Shown: positions 32,841 to 42,430 of the stretch, piece after piece | How positions within the stretch are numbered: the stretch's first letter is position 1 | Layout: each line of letters begins with the position of its first letter | Assembly (NCBI RefSeq): GCF_928392795.1 | Contig: NZ_CAKMTJ010000005.1 | Location: forward strand, 124,001 to 188,000 | Source of the DNA: Rothia nasimurium | GTDB lineage: Bacteria; Actinomycetota; Actinomycetes; Actinomycetales; Micrococcaceae | Direction of reading: 5' to 3' | Length of the DNA stretch: 64,000 bases | The notes under the pieces: generated by a model | What the model saw: the letters and a program-made list of their open reading frames with translations, nothing else | Told to the model about the DNA's origin: nothing | The model's database searches: none | Made by a program: the position numbers and the translations under genes

Positions 32841-33920
32841 ATGACAGCTAGCACCCTGCCCCTTAATATTTCCCTGCCTCCGCTTGAAGAAATCTTGTCG
32901 GCGACCCGTGTAGCGGCTCTGCCCATGCGGGTAAAGTTCCGCGGCGTCAGCCTACGTGAAACCGCTCTGATTCAGGGGCCGGAAGGGTGGGGCGAGTTTG
33001 CCCCTTTTATCGAATACGAGCCGGTGGAGGCGTCCGCCTGGCTGGCCTGCGCTATCGAGGCGGCCTGGCTGCCCTACCCGCAGCCGCTGCGCACCAGTAT
33101 TCCCCTTAACGCTACGGTTCCGGCGGTGGCCGCTAGCGAGGTTGAGGAGGTGCTGGGCCGCTACGAGGGGCAGGTGCGGGAAGTCAAAATCAAGGTGGCT
33201 GAAGCTGGGCTGCCTTTTGAAGAATCTCTAACCCAAGACCTAGCCCGGGTAGCCGCGGTGCGCGACGCCTGCCCAGACGCCAGACTGAAGATTGATGCGA
33301 ACGGCGGCTGGACTGAGGCCCAGGCCGTCCGCGCCCTCAATGAGCTAGCTGACTACGACCTGCTCTACGCTGAGCAGCCGGTCCCGGGTATTGAGGGGCT
33401 GGCGCGGGTTCGCGATCAGCTGCGGGCGCACGGCAACCCCCTGCTGATTGCCGCTGATGAGGCCGTCCGTAAGGCTGATGACCCGCTGCGGGTTGCCCGT
33501 CTGGGTGCTGCCGATGTGCTCATTATTAAGGCTGCCCCCCTGGGCGGGGTAAGGCGGGCCCTGCACATCGTAGAGCAGGCGGGTCTGCCTGCGGTTGTTT
33601 CATCTGCCCTTGAAAGTTCGGTCGGCATCCGTACCGGGGCAGCGCTGGCCGCCGCCCTGCCGCAGCTGCCCTACGGGTGCGGCCTGGGCACGGTATCACT
33701 GATGGCCAGGGACGTCACAGCCCACCCGCTTGTGGCCCGGGATGGGGAGCTACCCCTGCGGGACATCACCCCCGAGCCCCGGCTGCTTGAAGAGGTAGCT
33801 ACCAGCCCCGAACGCACCGCCTGGTGGCACCGCCGAATCGAAGCCTGCTACCGCCTACTTGAACAGGGGCAGCTGGGCAGCAGCAGAACCCGGCTGAGTG
33901 TTGAAGAGGGCAGCGAGTAA
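32841..33920 (+). CDS. menC: o-Succinylbenzoate synthase
   Basis: Enolase-superfamily dehydratase in menaquinone synthesis. The catalytic lysine motif is EVKIKVAE, metal ligands are in LKIDANGGW, YAEQPV and IAADEAVRK, and the second catalytic lysine is in ADVLIIKAAPLGG. 359 aa. It is followed 9 nt later by menD, so the two are probably one operon. Confidence 0.94.
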   Translation: MTASTLPLNISLPPLEEILSATRVAALPMRVKFRGVSLRETALIQGPEGWGEFAPFIEYEPVEASAWLACAIEAAWLPYPQPLRTSIPLNATVPAVAASEVEEVLGRYEGQVREVKIKVAEAGLPFEESLTQDLARVAAVRDACPDARLKIDANGGWTEAQAVRALNELADYDLLYAEQPVPGIEGLARVRDQLRAHGNPLLIAADEAVRKADDPLRVARLGAADVLIIKAAPLGGVRRALHIVEQAGLPAVVSSALESSVGIRTGAALAAALPQLPYGCGLGTVSLMARDVTAHPLVARDGELPLRDITPEPRLLEEVATSPERTAWWHRRIEACYRLLEQGQLGSSRTRLSVEEGSE

Positions 33921-33929
33921 ACTGGTGGG

Positions 33930-35657
33930 GTGACTGATGCACCCTCAACCTCCTTTATGACCGCAATTTCTGTGCTCGACACCCTCGTGCGGGCAGGAAT
34001 GCGGCATGTTCTCATCGCTCCGGGCTCACGCTCAGCCCCCCTAGCCTACGCCCTCGCCGCCCTAGACCAGGCCGGGGTCATCGAAGCCCACGTGCGCATC
34101 GACGAGCGCAGCGCCGCCTTCACAGCTTTGGGAATGGCCAAGGCCAGCGGCCAACCGGTAGGTATCGTCACTACCAGCGGCACCGCCGTGGGCGAGTGCC
34201 TCCCGGCCCTCATGGAGGCCTACCACGCTGGCGCACCCCTGGCCCTGCTCTCGGCTGACCGCCCTGCCCGGCTCCAGGGCACCGGCGCCAACCAAACCAC
34301 CGACCAGCAAGTGATTGCTCCCGCCCACACCCGGGCGTCCTGCACCCTTGAAAACTACACGGCCGACCCCGCCGACCCCCAGAGCGCCCAGCTCAACGCG
34401 GCGCTCGCTGCCCTGACCGGGCGTTCAGCAGATAACTGGGACGCCCCCTCAACCACCCCGCGGGGCCCCGTCCAGATCAACCTGGCCCTTGACACCCCGC
34501 TCACCCCCAACCCCCTTGACCAGCAGATTCTAGAGCGCTGGGCGCGCTCGCTGGCTGAGAACCCACCGGCGCCTGCCACCCCACTACCCCCGGCCGACCC
34601 CAGCGCAGCTAGCTGGCTACGCGCAGGCACCACCGAGGGGGCTTGGCGGACGGACGGCGCCGGTACCGCCCGCCGTACCGTCGTGGTGGCCGGTGACGGA
34701 GCAGGGCCTATCGCCCAGGCCTTTGCCCAGCAGCAGGGACTGCCCCTGCTGGCCGAACCCTCATCGAACGCACGCTTCTCACCCCTGGCCGTGCCCGCCT
34801 ACCGGCAGGTGTTGGCAGGGCACCTGGGGCAGCAGGTTGAGCGGGCCGTTATCTTCGGTCACCCCACCCTCTCCCGGCCGGTTGCCACCCTGCTGGCCAA
34901 CTCCGCGGTAGAACGCGCCCTCTATGCCCCCTCACCTGCCCCCTGGTATGAGCCCGGGGCCCTTGACCTGCGGGAGATTGCGACCCTGGTTGAACTGGCC
35001 GACTTCGCAGGCACCAGCCAGAGAGCCACCACCCGAGAGGGGAACGACTGGGCAGGCTCCTGGAACGACGCCGGGCAAGAACTGGCCCATGCCCTGAACC
35101 AGCAAGTAGCTGATTACAACGCAGGAACCTACACAACCGGCGATCACCCCGGGGCTGAATCTGCCGACCGCACTGCAGGCTATGCCCTTGCCGAAAGAGC
35201 CTGGAACGAATGTCTTGATGATGACTCGGTACTGGTCGTAGGGTCATCTAATCTCATCCGCGATCTAGACCTTATCGCCCCCTCCCTGGCAGCTTCCCCC
35301 CTGGTCTTTGCCAACCGCGGGCTCGCCGGTATCGACGGAACCATCGCTACCGCATCCGGCATCTCCCTGGCCCTCAACCGCCCAGTCCGAGTACTCCTAG
35401 GCGACCTGACTTTCCTCCACGACACCGGATCTCTCAACATCGGCCCGCTAGAGCGCAAACCCCAGGTCGAGGTATGGGTGTACGATGACCGCGGAGGAGG
35501 TATCTTCTCCACCCTGGAGCACGGCCACCTAGCCCAGCACGAGAAATTTGCCCCGGCCGTCCGCCGCTTCTTCACCACCCCGCACACCGCCCAGCTCGAA
35601 GAACTCGCAGCAGCCTGGGGCGAGAACGGAATCAGCGTCAGAGTGGTGCGGCCGTAG
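33930..35657 (+). CDS. menD: 2-succinyl-5-enolpyruvyl-6-hydroxy-3-cyclohexene-1-carboxylate synthase
   Basis: Thiamine diphosphate enzyme that starts the dedicated menaquinone branch from isochorismate and 2-oxoglutarate. The N-terminal domain has LIAPGSRSAPLAYAL and the catalytic-Glu segment RIDERSAAFTALGMAKASG. The C-terminal ThDP-binding part shows NRGLAGIDGTIATASGI and VWVYDDRGGGIFSTLEH. 575 aa with a GTG start at 33930. Copy 3 of the dispersed hairpin element starts 29 nt after the stop. Confidence 0.95.
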   Translation: MTDAPSTSFMTAISVLDTLVRAGMRHVLIAPGSRSAPLAYALAALDQAGVIEAHVRIDERSAAFTALGMAKASGQPVGIVTTSGTAVGECLPALMEAYHAGAPLALLSADRPARLQGTGANQTTDQQVIAPAHTRASCTLENYTADPADPQSAQLNAALAALTGRSADNWDAPSTTPRGPVQINLALDTPLTPNPLDQQILERWARSLAENPPAPATPLPPADPSAASWLRAGTTEGAWRTDGAGTARRTVVVAGDGAGPIAQAFAQQQGLPLLAEPSSNARFSPLAVPAYRQVLAGHLGQQVERAVIFGHPTLSRPVATLLANSAVERALYAPSPAPWYEPGALDLREIATLVELADFAGTSQRATTREGNDWAGSWNDAGQELAHALNQQVADYNAGTYTTGDHPGAESADRTAGYALAERAWNECLDDDSVLVVGSSNLIRDLDLIAPSLAASPLVFANRGLAGIDGTIATASGISLALNRPVRVLLGDLTFLHDTGSLNIGPLERKPQVEVWVYDDRGGGIFSTLEHGHLAQHEKFAPAVRRFFTTPHTAQLEELAAAWGENGISVRVVRP

Positions 35658-35685
35658 GGTCTTCTAGCAGTGGCGTGGCTCGGGT

Positions 35686-35790
35686 GCCCGCAGGCTCATG
35701 CTCGCTGCCGACCCTCTCGCTGGTTCGCTGACGCTCACAAGCGATTCACGCCAGCCCCGGTGCCAGCAGCTTCGCTACGAGCCTGTGGGC
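35686..35790 (+). repeat. Dispersed 3'-UTR hairpin element, copy 3
   Basis: Terminal arms GCCCGCAGGCTC and GAGCCTGTGGGC pair over 12 bp with one G-T wobble. The conserved blocks CTCGCTGCCGACCCTCTC and GATTCACGCCAGCCCC are present. The stem-base pair that is C-G in copies 1 and 2 is T-A here. Confidence 0.85.
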
Positions 35791-35815
35791 GCCCGTCTGC
35801 GCTGAATCTTAACGC

Positions 35816-35851
35816 AAAAGCCCCTCCACACCTGCGTGTGGAGGGGCTTTT
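35816..35851. terminator. Bidirectional terminator between menD and metS
   Basis: AAAAGCCCCTCCACAC and GTGTGGAGGGGCTTTT form a perfect 16-bp stem with a 4-nt loop. A- and T-tracts at both ends serve the convergent menD and metPS units. Confidence 0.92.
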
Positions 35852-35867
35852 CTCTGTGGAGGGCCGG

Positions 35868-36032
35868 TTACTTCTGGGTGGTTTCGGTGGCCCAGGGAAC
35901 TGCGGTCTCGTCGGTCTCTACCTCGCTACCCGATTCGTCGGGGTTGCGGGAGAGGTGAACCAGGGCCAGGCCCAGGCCGCCCCAGATGAGGGCGATGGAG
36001 ACAATCAGCATAACGATGGCGATGGAGCTCAT
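35868..36032 (-). CDS. metS: Methionine/alanine importer small subunit MetS
   Basis: A 54-residue peptide with one hydrophobic helix (IAIVMLIVSIALIWGGLGLA) and an acidic tail. It starts one base after the metP stop (TAG-C-ATG), so translation is coupled. In Corynebacterium glutamicum MetP needs a small MetS protein of about 60 aa for methionine uptake, and this gene has the same size, topology and position. Confidence 0.9.
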   Translation of the reverse strand: MSSIAIVMLIVSIALIWGGLGLALVHLSRNPDESGSEVETDETAVPWATETTQK

Positions 36033-36033
36033 G

Positions 36034-37650
36034 CTAGGCACCTTCCTTTTCGGTGGCTGACTGGGCTGTCGACTGGGCGGTAGCGTCTACGTGGCCGTGG
36101 ACGACCTTGCCGCCTGCAACCGGGGGAGCCGGGGGAGTCAGCGCTGCACGGGAGGTCTTAGACCAGGGCAGCATGGAGATGATGATAGCTACGACCAGCA
36201 GGGCGATGACCATGCCCCAGCCGAAGATGTTGAGCATCTGGTCGGGGTAGCCCTCGTAGGGTTCGTTGATCAGGTCGATGAAGGTGTTGATCAGGGAGTA
36301 GCCCAGGATGACGGGGGTGATGCCTGCCAGCAGGAACATCCAGAGCTTGCCCATCTTCCAGGACGAACGCTCGTTGAGGTGGTCGCGGAAGATCGGCAGG
36401 GCACGCAACAGGTAGGCAACTACGAAGATGGAGACCAGGCCTGCGGCGAGGATGCCGAACTGGTTGACGAAGTTATCCAGGATATCCAGGACGTAGAGGC
36501 CGGAGGTGGTGGCCATGAGCAGGGTTGAGATTACCGCGATGGGGGCGATGACCAGCAGGGTGGAGCGCACACGGCCCAGGTTGAACTTGTCTTCAACACC
36601 GGCAACGATAACCTCGACGATGGAGATCATGGAGGTGAAGCCTGCAAAGAGCAGGGAGCCGAAGAAGAGCACACCGATCAGGGTGCCGCCGGGGGCCTGG
36701 GAGATGATGGTGGGGAAGGCGATGAAGGCCAGGCCAATACCTGAGGTTGCTACCTCGGAGACCTGGGTGCCAGCGGCGGTTGCCATGAAGCCCAGGGCTG
36801 CGAAGACGCCGATACCGGCCAGCAGCTCGAAGGAGGAGTTAGCGAAGCCCACAACCGCGCCGGATCCGGTCAGGTTGGTCTTGTTCTTCAGGTAGGAGGC
36901 GTAGGTGATCATGATGCCGAAGCCGATGGACAGGGAGAAGAAGATCTGGCCGTAGGCTGCAACCCAGACGCCGGGCTCGGTCAGAGCGGCCCAGTCGGGG
37001 GTGAAGAGGGCGTCGAGGCCGGTCATTGCGCCGTCCAGGGTCAGGGAGTAGCCGACCATGACCAGGAACATGATGACCAGCACGGGGATGAAGAAGACGT
37101 TAGCCAGGCCCACGCCCTTCTGTACACCCAGGGACATGATGAGGGCCAGCAGTACCCAGATGCCGATGAGGGGGTAGAGGATGCCGGGCACGAAATCGAA
37201 GGTGAGGGCTACGGGGTCAGCCAGCTGCAGGACGTCCGCGAAGAAGAAGGTCTGCGGGTCGTCACCCCAGGCGTGGGTGAAGGAGTAGATGAAGTAGCGG
37301 GCAGCCCAGGCGAGGATCGCTGCGTAGTAGATAGCGATGATGAAGTTGATGCCCATATGCCACCAGCCGATGAACTCGGTCTTGCGGTTCAGGCGGCGGA
37401 AGGCCAGGGGAGAGGATGCGCGGGCGCGGTGACCGATGACGTAGTCAAAGAAGAGGAAGGGCAGACCCGCGGTGAGCAGGGCGACCAGGTAGGGGATCAT
37501 GAAGGCGCCGCCGCCGTTATCGTAGGCGACGTAGGGGAAGCGCCAGATGTTACCGAGACCAACGGCTGAACCGATAGCTGCAAAGATGAAGACCTTGCGG
37601 CTTGAGAAGCCTTCTCGTTTCTTGGGCGCTGAGGTGGGGTTTGAACTCAT
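36034..37650 (-). CDS. metP: Sodium-dependent methionine/alanine transporter MetP (NSS family)
   Basis: Neurotransmitter:sodium symporter of 538 aa with twelve helices. The N-terminal NSS signature FAAIGSAVGLGNIWRFPYVAY contains the Na+/substrate site, and GGGAFMIPYLVAL follows. The association with MetS identifies it as MetP by analogy to C. glutamicum. A GGAGG site precedes the ATG at 37650. Confidence 0.9.
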   Translation of the reverse strand: MSSNPTSAPKKREGFSSRKVFIFAAIGSAVGLGNIWRFPYVAYDNGGGAFMIPYLVALLTAGLPFLFFDYVIGHRARASSPLAFRRLNRKTEFIGWWHMGINFIIAIYYAAILAWAARYFIYSFTHAWGDDPQTFFFADVLQLADPVALTFDFVPGILYPLIGIWVLLALIMSLGVQKGVGLANVFFIPVLVIMFLVMVGYSLTLDGAMTGLDALFTPDWAALTEPGVWVAAYGQIFFSLSIGFGIMITYASYLKNKTNLTGSGAVVGFANSSFELLAGIGVFAALGFMATAAGTQVSEVATSGIGLAFIAFPTIISQAPGGTLIGVLFFGSLLFAGFTSMISIVEVIVAGVEDKFNLGRVRSTLLVIAPIAVISTLLMATTSGLYVLDILDNFVNQFGILAAGLVSIFVVAYLLRALPIFRDHLNERSSWKMGKLWMFLLAGITPVILGYSLINTFIDLINEPYEGYPDQMLNIFGWGMVIALLVVAIIISMLPWSKTSRAALTPPAPPVAGGKVVHGHVDATAQSTAQSATEKEGA

Positions 37651-37755
37651 GTGAGCAGTCCTCCGCGGGCTAACGTGTGAATGAATCTTTTGTAGTATGT
37701 GGGTTCAGACTAGCAAGTGATAAATAAATCTCAAATAGTGGATAGAAAATTGGGT

Positions 37756-37786
37756 AAAAAAATCCCGGCGGTTTCCCGCCGGGGAT
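37756..37786 (-). terminator. Terminator of the polyprenyl diphosphate synthase gene
   Basis: On the minus strand ATCCCCGGCGG and CCGCCGGGAT form the stem, followed by a run of seven T residues. It starts 6 nt beyond the stop codon. Confidence 0.9.
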
Positions 37787-37791
37787 TGGCT

Positions 37792-38868
37792 CTAGGCGTC
37801 GCGGTGGACGACGGCGTGAGCGAAAGATTTGAGCGCTTCTTTGACGACTGAGTCGGGTAGGGGCTCGATGGCTGCGATAGCGTCATCAGCCCACTGGTAG
37901 GCAATTTCCCAGGCTTCTGCGGTGACCGGGTGGGCTGAGAGCGCTGTAACGGCTTCGGCTAGAGCCTCGTCGCTGGTGAGATCGCCCTGAATCAGCTGCT
38001 GGACGTGCTGGGCTTCAAGGTCGCCGGTTGCGGCAGCCCGGTCGAGCAGGATGGTGGGCAGGGTGGGGACGCCCTCGCGCAGGTCGGTGCCGGGGGTCTT
38101 GCCGGACGCCGCCCCCGAGCTGGTGACGTCGATGACGTCGTCGGCCAGCTGGAAGGCTACGCCTACCAATTCGCCGTAGCGGGCCAGCATCTGCACGGTT
38201 GCCTCGGGGGAGTCCGACAGGATAGTGCCGTAGGAACCTGCTGCTGCGATGAGGGAGCCGGTCTTGCCCTCGATGACCTTAATGTAGTGGCTGAGAATGT
38301 CTTCGTTTTTCTCGGGGCCGGTGGTCTCGAAGAGCTGACCGAGTACCAGGCGTTCAAAGGTCTGGGCCTGAACGGCTAGAGCGCGGCCACCCAGTTCGGA
38401 AACAATCAGGGAGGCGCGGGAGAAGATGAGGTCGCCGGTCAGAATAGCGACCGAGTTGCCCCAGATGTTCTGGGCGGTATCTACACCGCGGCGCTTGGGG
38501 GCGTCGTCCATAACGTCGTCGTGGTAGAGGGTGGCCAGGTGAGTCAGCTCAACGACAACAGCCGCGTCAATGACCCGGTCGTTGATGCCGCCACCGGCCT
38601 CTGCTGCCAGCAGGGTAAGCAGGGGGCGTACCCGCTTGCCACCAGCAGAAAGCAGGTGGCGGGATGCCACATCTGCCAGGTGGTTGGTCTGGGCAACCGC
38701 ACGTTCTAGGCGCTGCTCAACCTCAGAAAGGGCCTCAAGAATCTTGGGGCCGAGTTCAGCGTCCTGCGCAATGAGTTCAAACCCCTTGGGCAGGTTGAAG
38801 TCAGCTTCGGGTATGAGCGCTTCAACGCTCATAGGGGAGCTGGTGGGTTCAGTCACGGTGTCTTTCAC
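37792..38868 (-). CDS. All-trans polyprenyl diphosphate synthase (menaquinone side chain)
   Basis: Prenyl elongase with both aspartate-rich motifs: LYHDDVMDDAPKRRG (first) and QLADDVIDVTS (second), plus GGKRVRPLLTLLA and KTGSLIAAA. It makes the C35-C45 chain used by MenA. I start at GTG 38868 giving 358 aa; the frame is open to 38907 and a GTG at 38856 is another choice. Position next to menG matches the grcC1/ubiE pair of mycobacteria. Confidence 0.9.
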   Translation of the reverse strand: MKDTVTEPTSSPMSVEALIPEADFNLPKGFELIAQDAELGPKILEALSEVEQRLERAVAQTNHLADVASRHLLSAGGKRVRPLLTLLAAEAGGGINDRVIDAAVVVELTHLATLYHDDVMDDAPKRRGVDTAQNIWGNSVAILTGDLIFSRASLIVSELGGRALAVQAQTFERLVLGQLFETTGPEKNEDILSHYIKVIEGKTGSLIAAAGSYGTILSDSPEATVQMLARYGELVGVAFQLADDVIDVTSSGAASGKTPGTDLREGVPTLPTILLDRAAATGDLEAQHVQQLIQGDLTSDEALAEAVTALSAHPVTAEAWEIAYQWADDAIAAIEPLPDSVVKEALKSFAHAVVHRDA

Positions 38869-38931
38869 ATTTCTTCGGTGGGTGGCTGCGGCCCAGAGCC
38901 GCGGCAAGCTGCTGGTGTAAGTCTACCGGGT

Positions 38932-39630
38932 TTACTGCGCGGGTTTATAAGCGCGGTGCAGGGCTACAATGCCGCCGGTCAGGTTCTTGTACTGAACGTT
39001 CTGCCAGCCTGCTTCGGTGAAGTGGCGGGCTAGCTCGTCTTGGGCGGGCCAGGCCAGGATGGATTCGGCCAGGTACTCGTAGCTTTCGGGGTTAGATGAG
39101 ACCTTGCGCGCAACCGGCGGAATCAGCTTCATGATGTAGTTGCGGTAGATGGCGCGGAAGGGCGCGAAGGTGGGGGTGGAGAACTCGTTGATGACGATGC
39201 GTCCGCCGGGCTTGGTCACGCGGTAGAGCTCGCGCAGGGCCTGGGGGTAGTCGGCGACGTTGCGCAGGCCGTAGCTCATGGTGACGGCGTCAAACTCTTC
39301 GTCGGCAAAGGGGAGGGCAGTGACGTCCGCCTGCACGAACTCGATGTCGGGGCGACGGCGGCGGCCTACGGCCAGCATGCCCTCGGAGAGGTCGGCGGCG
39401 ATGACCTTAACACCGGCATCGGCGAAGGGCTCGGACGAGGTGCCGGTTCCGGCGGCGACGTCAAGGACCTTCTGGCCGGGGTGGGCGTCGACCGCAGCAA
39501 CGGTCTGCTTGCGCCAGTAGATGTGCTGGCCCAGCGACATGATGCCGTTCATCAGGTCGTAGCGCTCGGCTACCTGATCGAACATGGAGGAGATGTCGGT
39601 GGTCTTTTTGTTAAGGTCTGCTCGGTTCAC
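38932..39630 (-). CDS. menG: Demethylmenaquinone methyltransferase
   Basis: SAM-dependent C-methyltransferase completing menaquinone. Signatures: SSMFDQVAERYDLMNGIMSLGQHIYWRK, the SAM loop VLDVAAGTGTS, and MSYGLRNVADYPQALRELYRVTKPGG. The GTG at 39630 (MNRADLNKKT) fits homologues at 232 aa; the frame runs 20 codons further upstream without a good site. Confidence 0.95.
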   Translation of the reverse strand: MNRADLNKKTTDISSMFDQVAERYDLMNGIMSLGQHIYWRKQTVAAVDAHPGQKVLDVAAGTGTSSEPFADAGVKVIAADLSEGMLAVGRRRRPDIEFVQADVTALPFADEEFDAVTMSYGLRNVADYPQALRELYRVTKPGGRIVINEFSTPTFAPFRAIYRNYIMKLIPPVARKVSSNPESYEYLAESILAWPAQDELARHFTEAGWQNVQYKNLTGGIVALHRAYKPAQ

Positions 39631-39789
39631 CCTGCCTATTTTGTCATGTTTGTGCCTAAAGCTCACCTTGGAGGTATGTAAAAAATTCATAATGAATATT
39701 CATGCATAGGTTTGCATTTTTACGCATAGCGGGGCAGAATAAAGCTCAAAGCACATCGCACCTACACAGTTTTAGATACGAGGTACACC

Positions 39790-40560
39790 ATGAAGAAGGC
39801 CCCCTTCGCTCTCGCAGCAGCCGCCCTGATGCTCACTGCCTGTGGCTCCTCTAGCACCGGCACCACCACCGAGTCAGGCGTTTCCCTGATTTCAGAGGGC
39901 AAGCTGACCGTCTGCACCAACCCTCCTTACGCTCCTTTCGAATACGAAGAAAACGGCAAGATCGTTGGTTTGGACGCCGATATCGCAGCAGCTATCGCCT
40001 CAGACCTGGGCGTCGAAGCCGAAATGTTCACCACCAGCTTCGAGGGCATCCAGTCCGGTGTAGCCCTTTCTTCCAAGCAGTGCGACATTGCCCTGTCTGG
40101 CATCACCATCACCGATGAGCGCAAGACCGTCATGAACTTCACCGACTCCTACGTCGACGACAACCTGGCGATCCTGGTTCCCGCTGGCTCCGACATCAAG
40201 GGCGACGCTGACCTCTCCGGCCGCAACATCGGTGTGCAGCAGGCTACCAGCGGTGAAAAGTACGCCCAGGAAGCTGGCGCTAACACCGTCCAGTACGAAG
40301 ACAACGGCCTGCTCCTGCAGGCACTACAGACCGGCCAGGTCGATGCCATCGTCGGTAACATCACCGTGCTGTCTGAAATGCTGACCTCTGACTCATCCCT
40401 CTCTGTAGTCCAGGAAATCGAGACCGGCGAGCAGATTGCCGGTGCCGTAGCGACCGAGAACACCGCCATGCTTGACTCTGCTAACGCCACCCTCAAGAAG
40501 ATGGAAGAGGACGGCCGCATGGCAGACCTGCGCGAAAAGTACCTGGGCGTATCCCAGTAA
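39790..40560 (+). CDS. Polar amino acid ABC transporter substrate-binding lipoprotein
   Basis: 256-residue periplasmic-binding-type protein of the SBP family 3. Signal peptide with lipobox LTAC and lipid-modified Cys18. Ligand domain motifs GKLTVCTNPPYAPFEYEENGKIVGLDADIAAAIA and VMNFTDSYVDDNLAILV are typical of polar amino acid binders. First gene of a three-gene importer; the exact amino acid is not evident. Confidence 0.93.
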   Translation: MKKAPFALAAAALMLTACGSSSTGTTTESGVSLISEGKLTVCTNPPYAPFEYEENGKIVGLDADIAAAIASDLGVEAEMFTTSFEGIQSGVALSSKQCDIALSGITITDERKTVMNFTDSYVDDNLAILVPAGSDIKGDADLSGRNIGVQQATSGEKYAQEAGANTVQYEDNGLLLQALQTGQVDAIVGNITVLSEMLTSDSSLSVVQEIETGEQIAGAVATENTAMLDSANATLKKMEEDGRMADLREKYLGVSQ

Positions 40561-40602
40561 TCGCGGATAACGGGTAGTAGCATAAACCCAAGCTCACCAA
40601 CG

Positions 40603-40633
40603 GGGGTAGGCTAGCGCAGGCGCAGCCTACCCC
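40603..40633 (+). promoter_or_regulatory. Hairpin between binding-protein and permease genes
   Basis: GGGGTAGGCT and AGCCTACCCC form a perfect 10-bp stem with an 11-nt loop about 45 nt after the binding-protein stop. No T-run follows. Such hairpins protect upstream mRNA and give higher expression of the binding protein than of the permease. Confidence 0.65.
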
Positions 40634-40705
40634 TCACCCGTATACCCCTTCTTCTACGCCGATACAAGCCCGGGCAACCGGGGAAACAAAAGGAAAAGAC
40701 CACCC

Positions 40706-41500
40706 ATGGCACTGTCGACCCGGCAGAAACAAACCTACGCCCGCTACGCCCAGTACGCCCTGCTGGCCATCATCGCACTCGTTGTTATTCTCGTCGCTGA
40801 CTGGGGAACCCTGCGCGATAAGGCCTTCAACCCCGAGATTATTGCCCAGCAGTTCCCCAACATCATCACCGTTGCCCTCAAGAACACCCTGATTTACACG
40901 GCCCTAGGCTTCGTGGTGGGCCTGGCTGGCGGTGTTCTGCTGGCCCTGATGAAGATTTCATCGGTTGCCCCCTACCGCTGGCTAGCCTCGCTCTACATCG
41001 AGCTCTTCCGCGGTCTGCCCGCGCTGCTGGTCTTTATTGCCTTCGGTTACGGCATCCCCCTGGCCTTCGGCCTGCGCCTGAACAACTACGTCACCGTCAT
41101 GCTGGCTCTGGGTATGGTGTCGGCCGCCTACATCGGTGAGGTACTGCGCGCCGGCCTGGAAGCTGTACCCAAGGGCCAGTACGAGGCAGCCCGCTCCCTG
41201 GGCATGAGCCACACCCGCGCCATGGTCACCGTCATCATCCCCCAGGCCTTCCGCATCGTCCTGCCCCCGCTCACCAACGAGATTATCCTGCTCACCAAGG
41301 ACTCCTCCCTGGTCTACCTACTCGGTATGTCGGTAGCCCAGTACGAACTGACCAAGTTCGGCCGTGAAGGCATCTCGGGTTCCGGTGCGGGCCTCACCCC
41401 GCTCGTCCTGGCAGGCGCCTGCTACCTGATTATCACCGTCCCGCTGGGCTTCCTTGCCCGCCACTTCGAAAAGCGCGCCAAGGCCCGCTCCCGCAAGTAA
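40706..41500 (+). CDS. Amino acid ABC transporter permease
   Basis: 264-residue His/Glu/Gln/Arg/opine-type permease with five to six helices. The EAA loop appears as EAARSLGMSHTRAMVTVIIPQAFRIVLPPLTNE. An NSS-like short N-terminal region precedes the first helix. Forms the channel with the ATPase encoded 30 nt downstream. Confidence 0.93.
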   Translation: MALSTRQKQTYARYAQYALLAIIALVVILVADWGTLRDKAFNPEIIAQQFPNIITVALKNTLIYTALGFVVGLAGGVLLALMKISSVAPYRWLASLYIELFRGLPALLVFIAFGYGIPLAFGLRLNNYVTVMLALGMVSAAYIGEVLRAGLEAVPKGQYEAARSLGMSHTRAMVTVIIPQAFRIVLPPLTNEIILLTKDSSLVYLLGMSVAQYELTKFGREGISGSGAGLTPLVLAGACYLIITVPLGFLARHFEKRAKARSRK

Positions 41501-41530
41501 AGCACCCACCTACCCCAGGAAGAACCAGCC

Positions 41531-42292
41531 ATGACTCTTCAGACCGCACCAGCGTCCGTCACCATCACCAACCTGCATAAGTCCTACGGCGACGTCGAAG
41601 TGCTCAAGGGCATCGACATGTCGGTAGCCCCCGGCGAGGTCGTCTGCCTGATCGGCCCCTCCGGCTCGGGTAAGTCCACCCTGCTCCGCTGCGTCAACCT
41701 GCTCGAAACCCCTAACTCCGGCAGTATCGAGGTGGCCGGTCATTCGGTGACCGACCCCGATGTTGATATCGACGCCATGCGCCGCTCCGTGGGTATGGTT
41801 TTTCAGCAGTTCAACCTCTTTCCCCACCTGACCGTGCTCGAAAACTGCACCGTCGCTCAGGTCAAGGTGCTCAAGCGCTCTAAAGCCGAAGCCAAAGAAA
41901 TCGCCCTGGCCAACCTCGAAAAGGTAGGCCTGGCCGATAAGGCGGCCCGCCACCCCGACCAGCTCTCCGGCGGCCAGCAGCAGCGCGTCGCTATCGCCCG
42001 TGCCCTCTCCATGAACCCCGCCCTCATGCTCTTTGACGAGCCCACCAGCGCTCTTGACCCCGAGACCGTGGGTGACGTGCTCTCTATCATGCGCCAGCTC
42101 GCCGCCGAGGGTATGACCATGATTGTGGTAACCCACGAGATGGCTTTCGCCCGCGATGTAGCTGACCGCGTGGTCTTCATGGACGGCGGCGTGGTGGTCG
42201 AGGAGGGCCCCTCCGACGCCGTCATCGGCAACCCCCAGCACGAGCGCACCCAGCTCTTCCTCTCCCGCGTGCTCAACCCCACCGCCCAGTAG
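41531..42292 (+). CDS. Amino acid ABC transporter ATP-binding protein
   Basis: 253-residue nucleotide-binding subunit. Walker [11 protein letters not shown]-loop [12 protein letters not shown], signature LSGGQQQR, Walker [15 protein letters not shown] and H-loop [10 protein letters not shown] are all intact. Energises import with the preceding permease and binding protein. Confidence 0.96.
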   Translation: MTLQTAPASVTITNLHKSYGDVEVLKGIDMSVAPGEVVCLIGPSGSGKSTLLRCVNLLETPNSGSIEVAGHSVTDPDVDIDAMRRSVGMVFQQFNLFPHLTVLENCTVAQVKVLKRSKAEAKEIALANLEKVGLADKAARHPDQLSGGQQQRVAIARALSMNPALMLFDEPTSALDPETVGDVLSIMRQLAAEGMTMIVVTHEMAFARDVADRVVFMDGGVVVEEGPSDAVIGNPQHERTQLFLSRVLNPTAQ

Positions 42293-42344
42293 ATTTAGCC
42301 CAGTAGATTCAGCCCGGTAGGTTCAGCGCTGCCAGAGCATAAAA

Positions 42345-42386
42345 GCAGCCCAGGCCCCTTGATTGCGGACCTGGGCTGCTTTTTTG
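42345..42386 (+). terminator. Terminator of the amino acid ABC operon
   Basis: GCAGCCCAGG and CCTGGGCTGC form a perfect 10-bp stem followed by TTTTTTT. Confidence 0.92.
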
Positions 42387-42430
42387 TGCTTGTTTTTCTG
42401 TGGGGCTGTCTCAGCCGGCTTTGATCTTGC

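Noticed and set aside
41510..42241. 243-codon minus-strand frame opposite the ABC ATPase gene
   Set aside because: It is antisense to a gene with all ATPase motifs intact and resembles no known protein.
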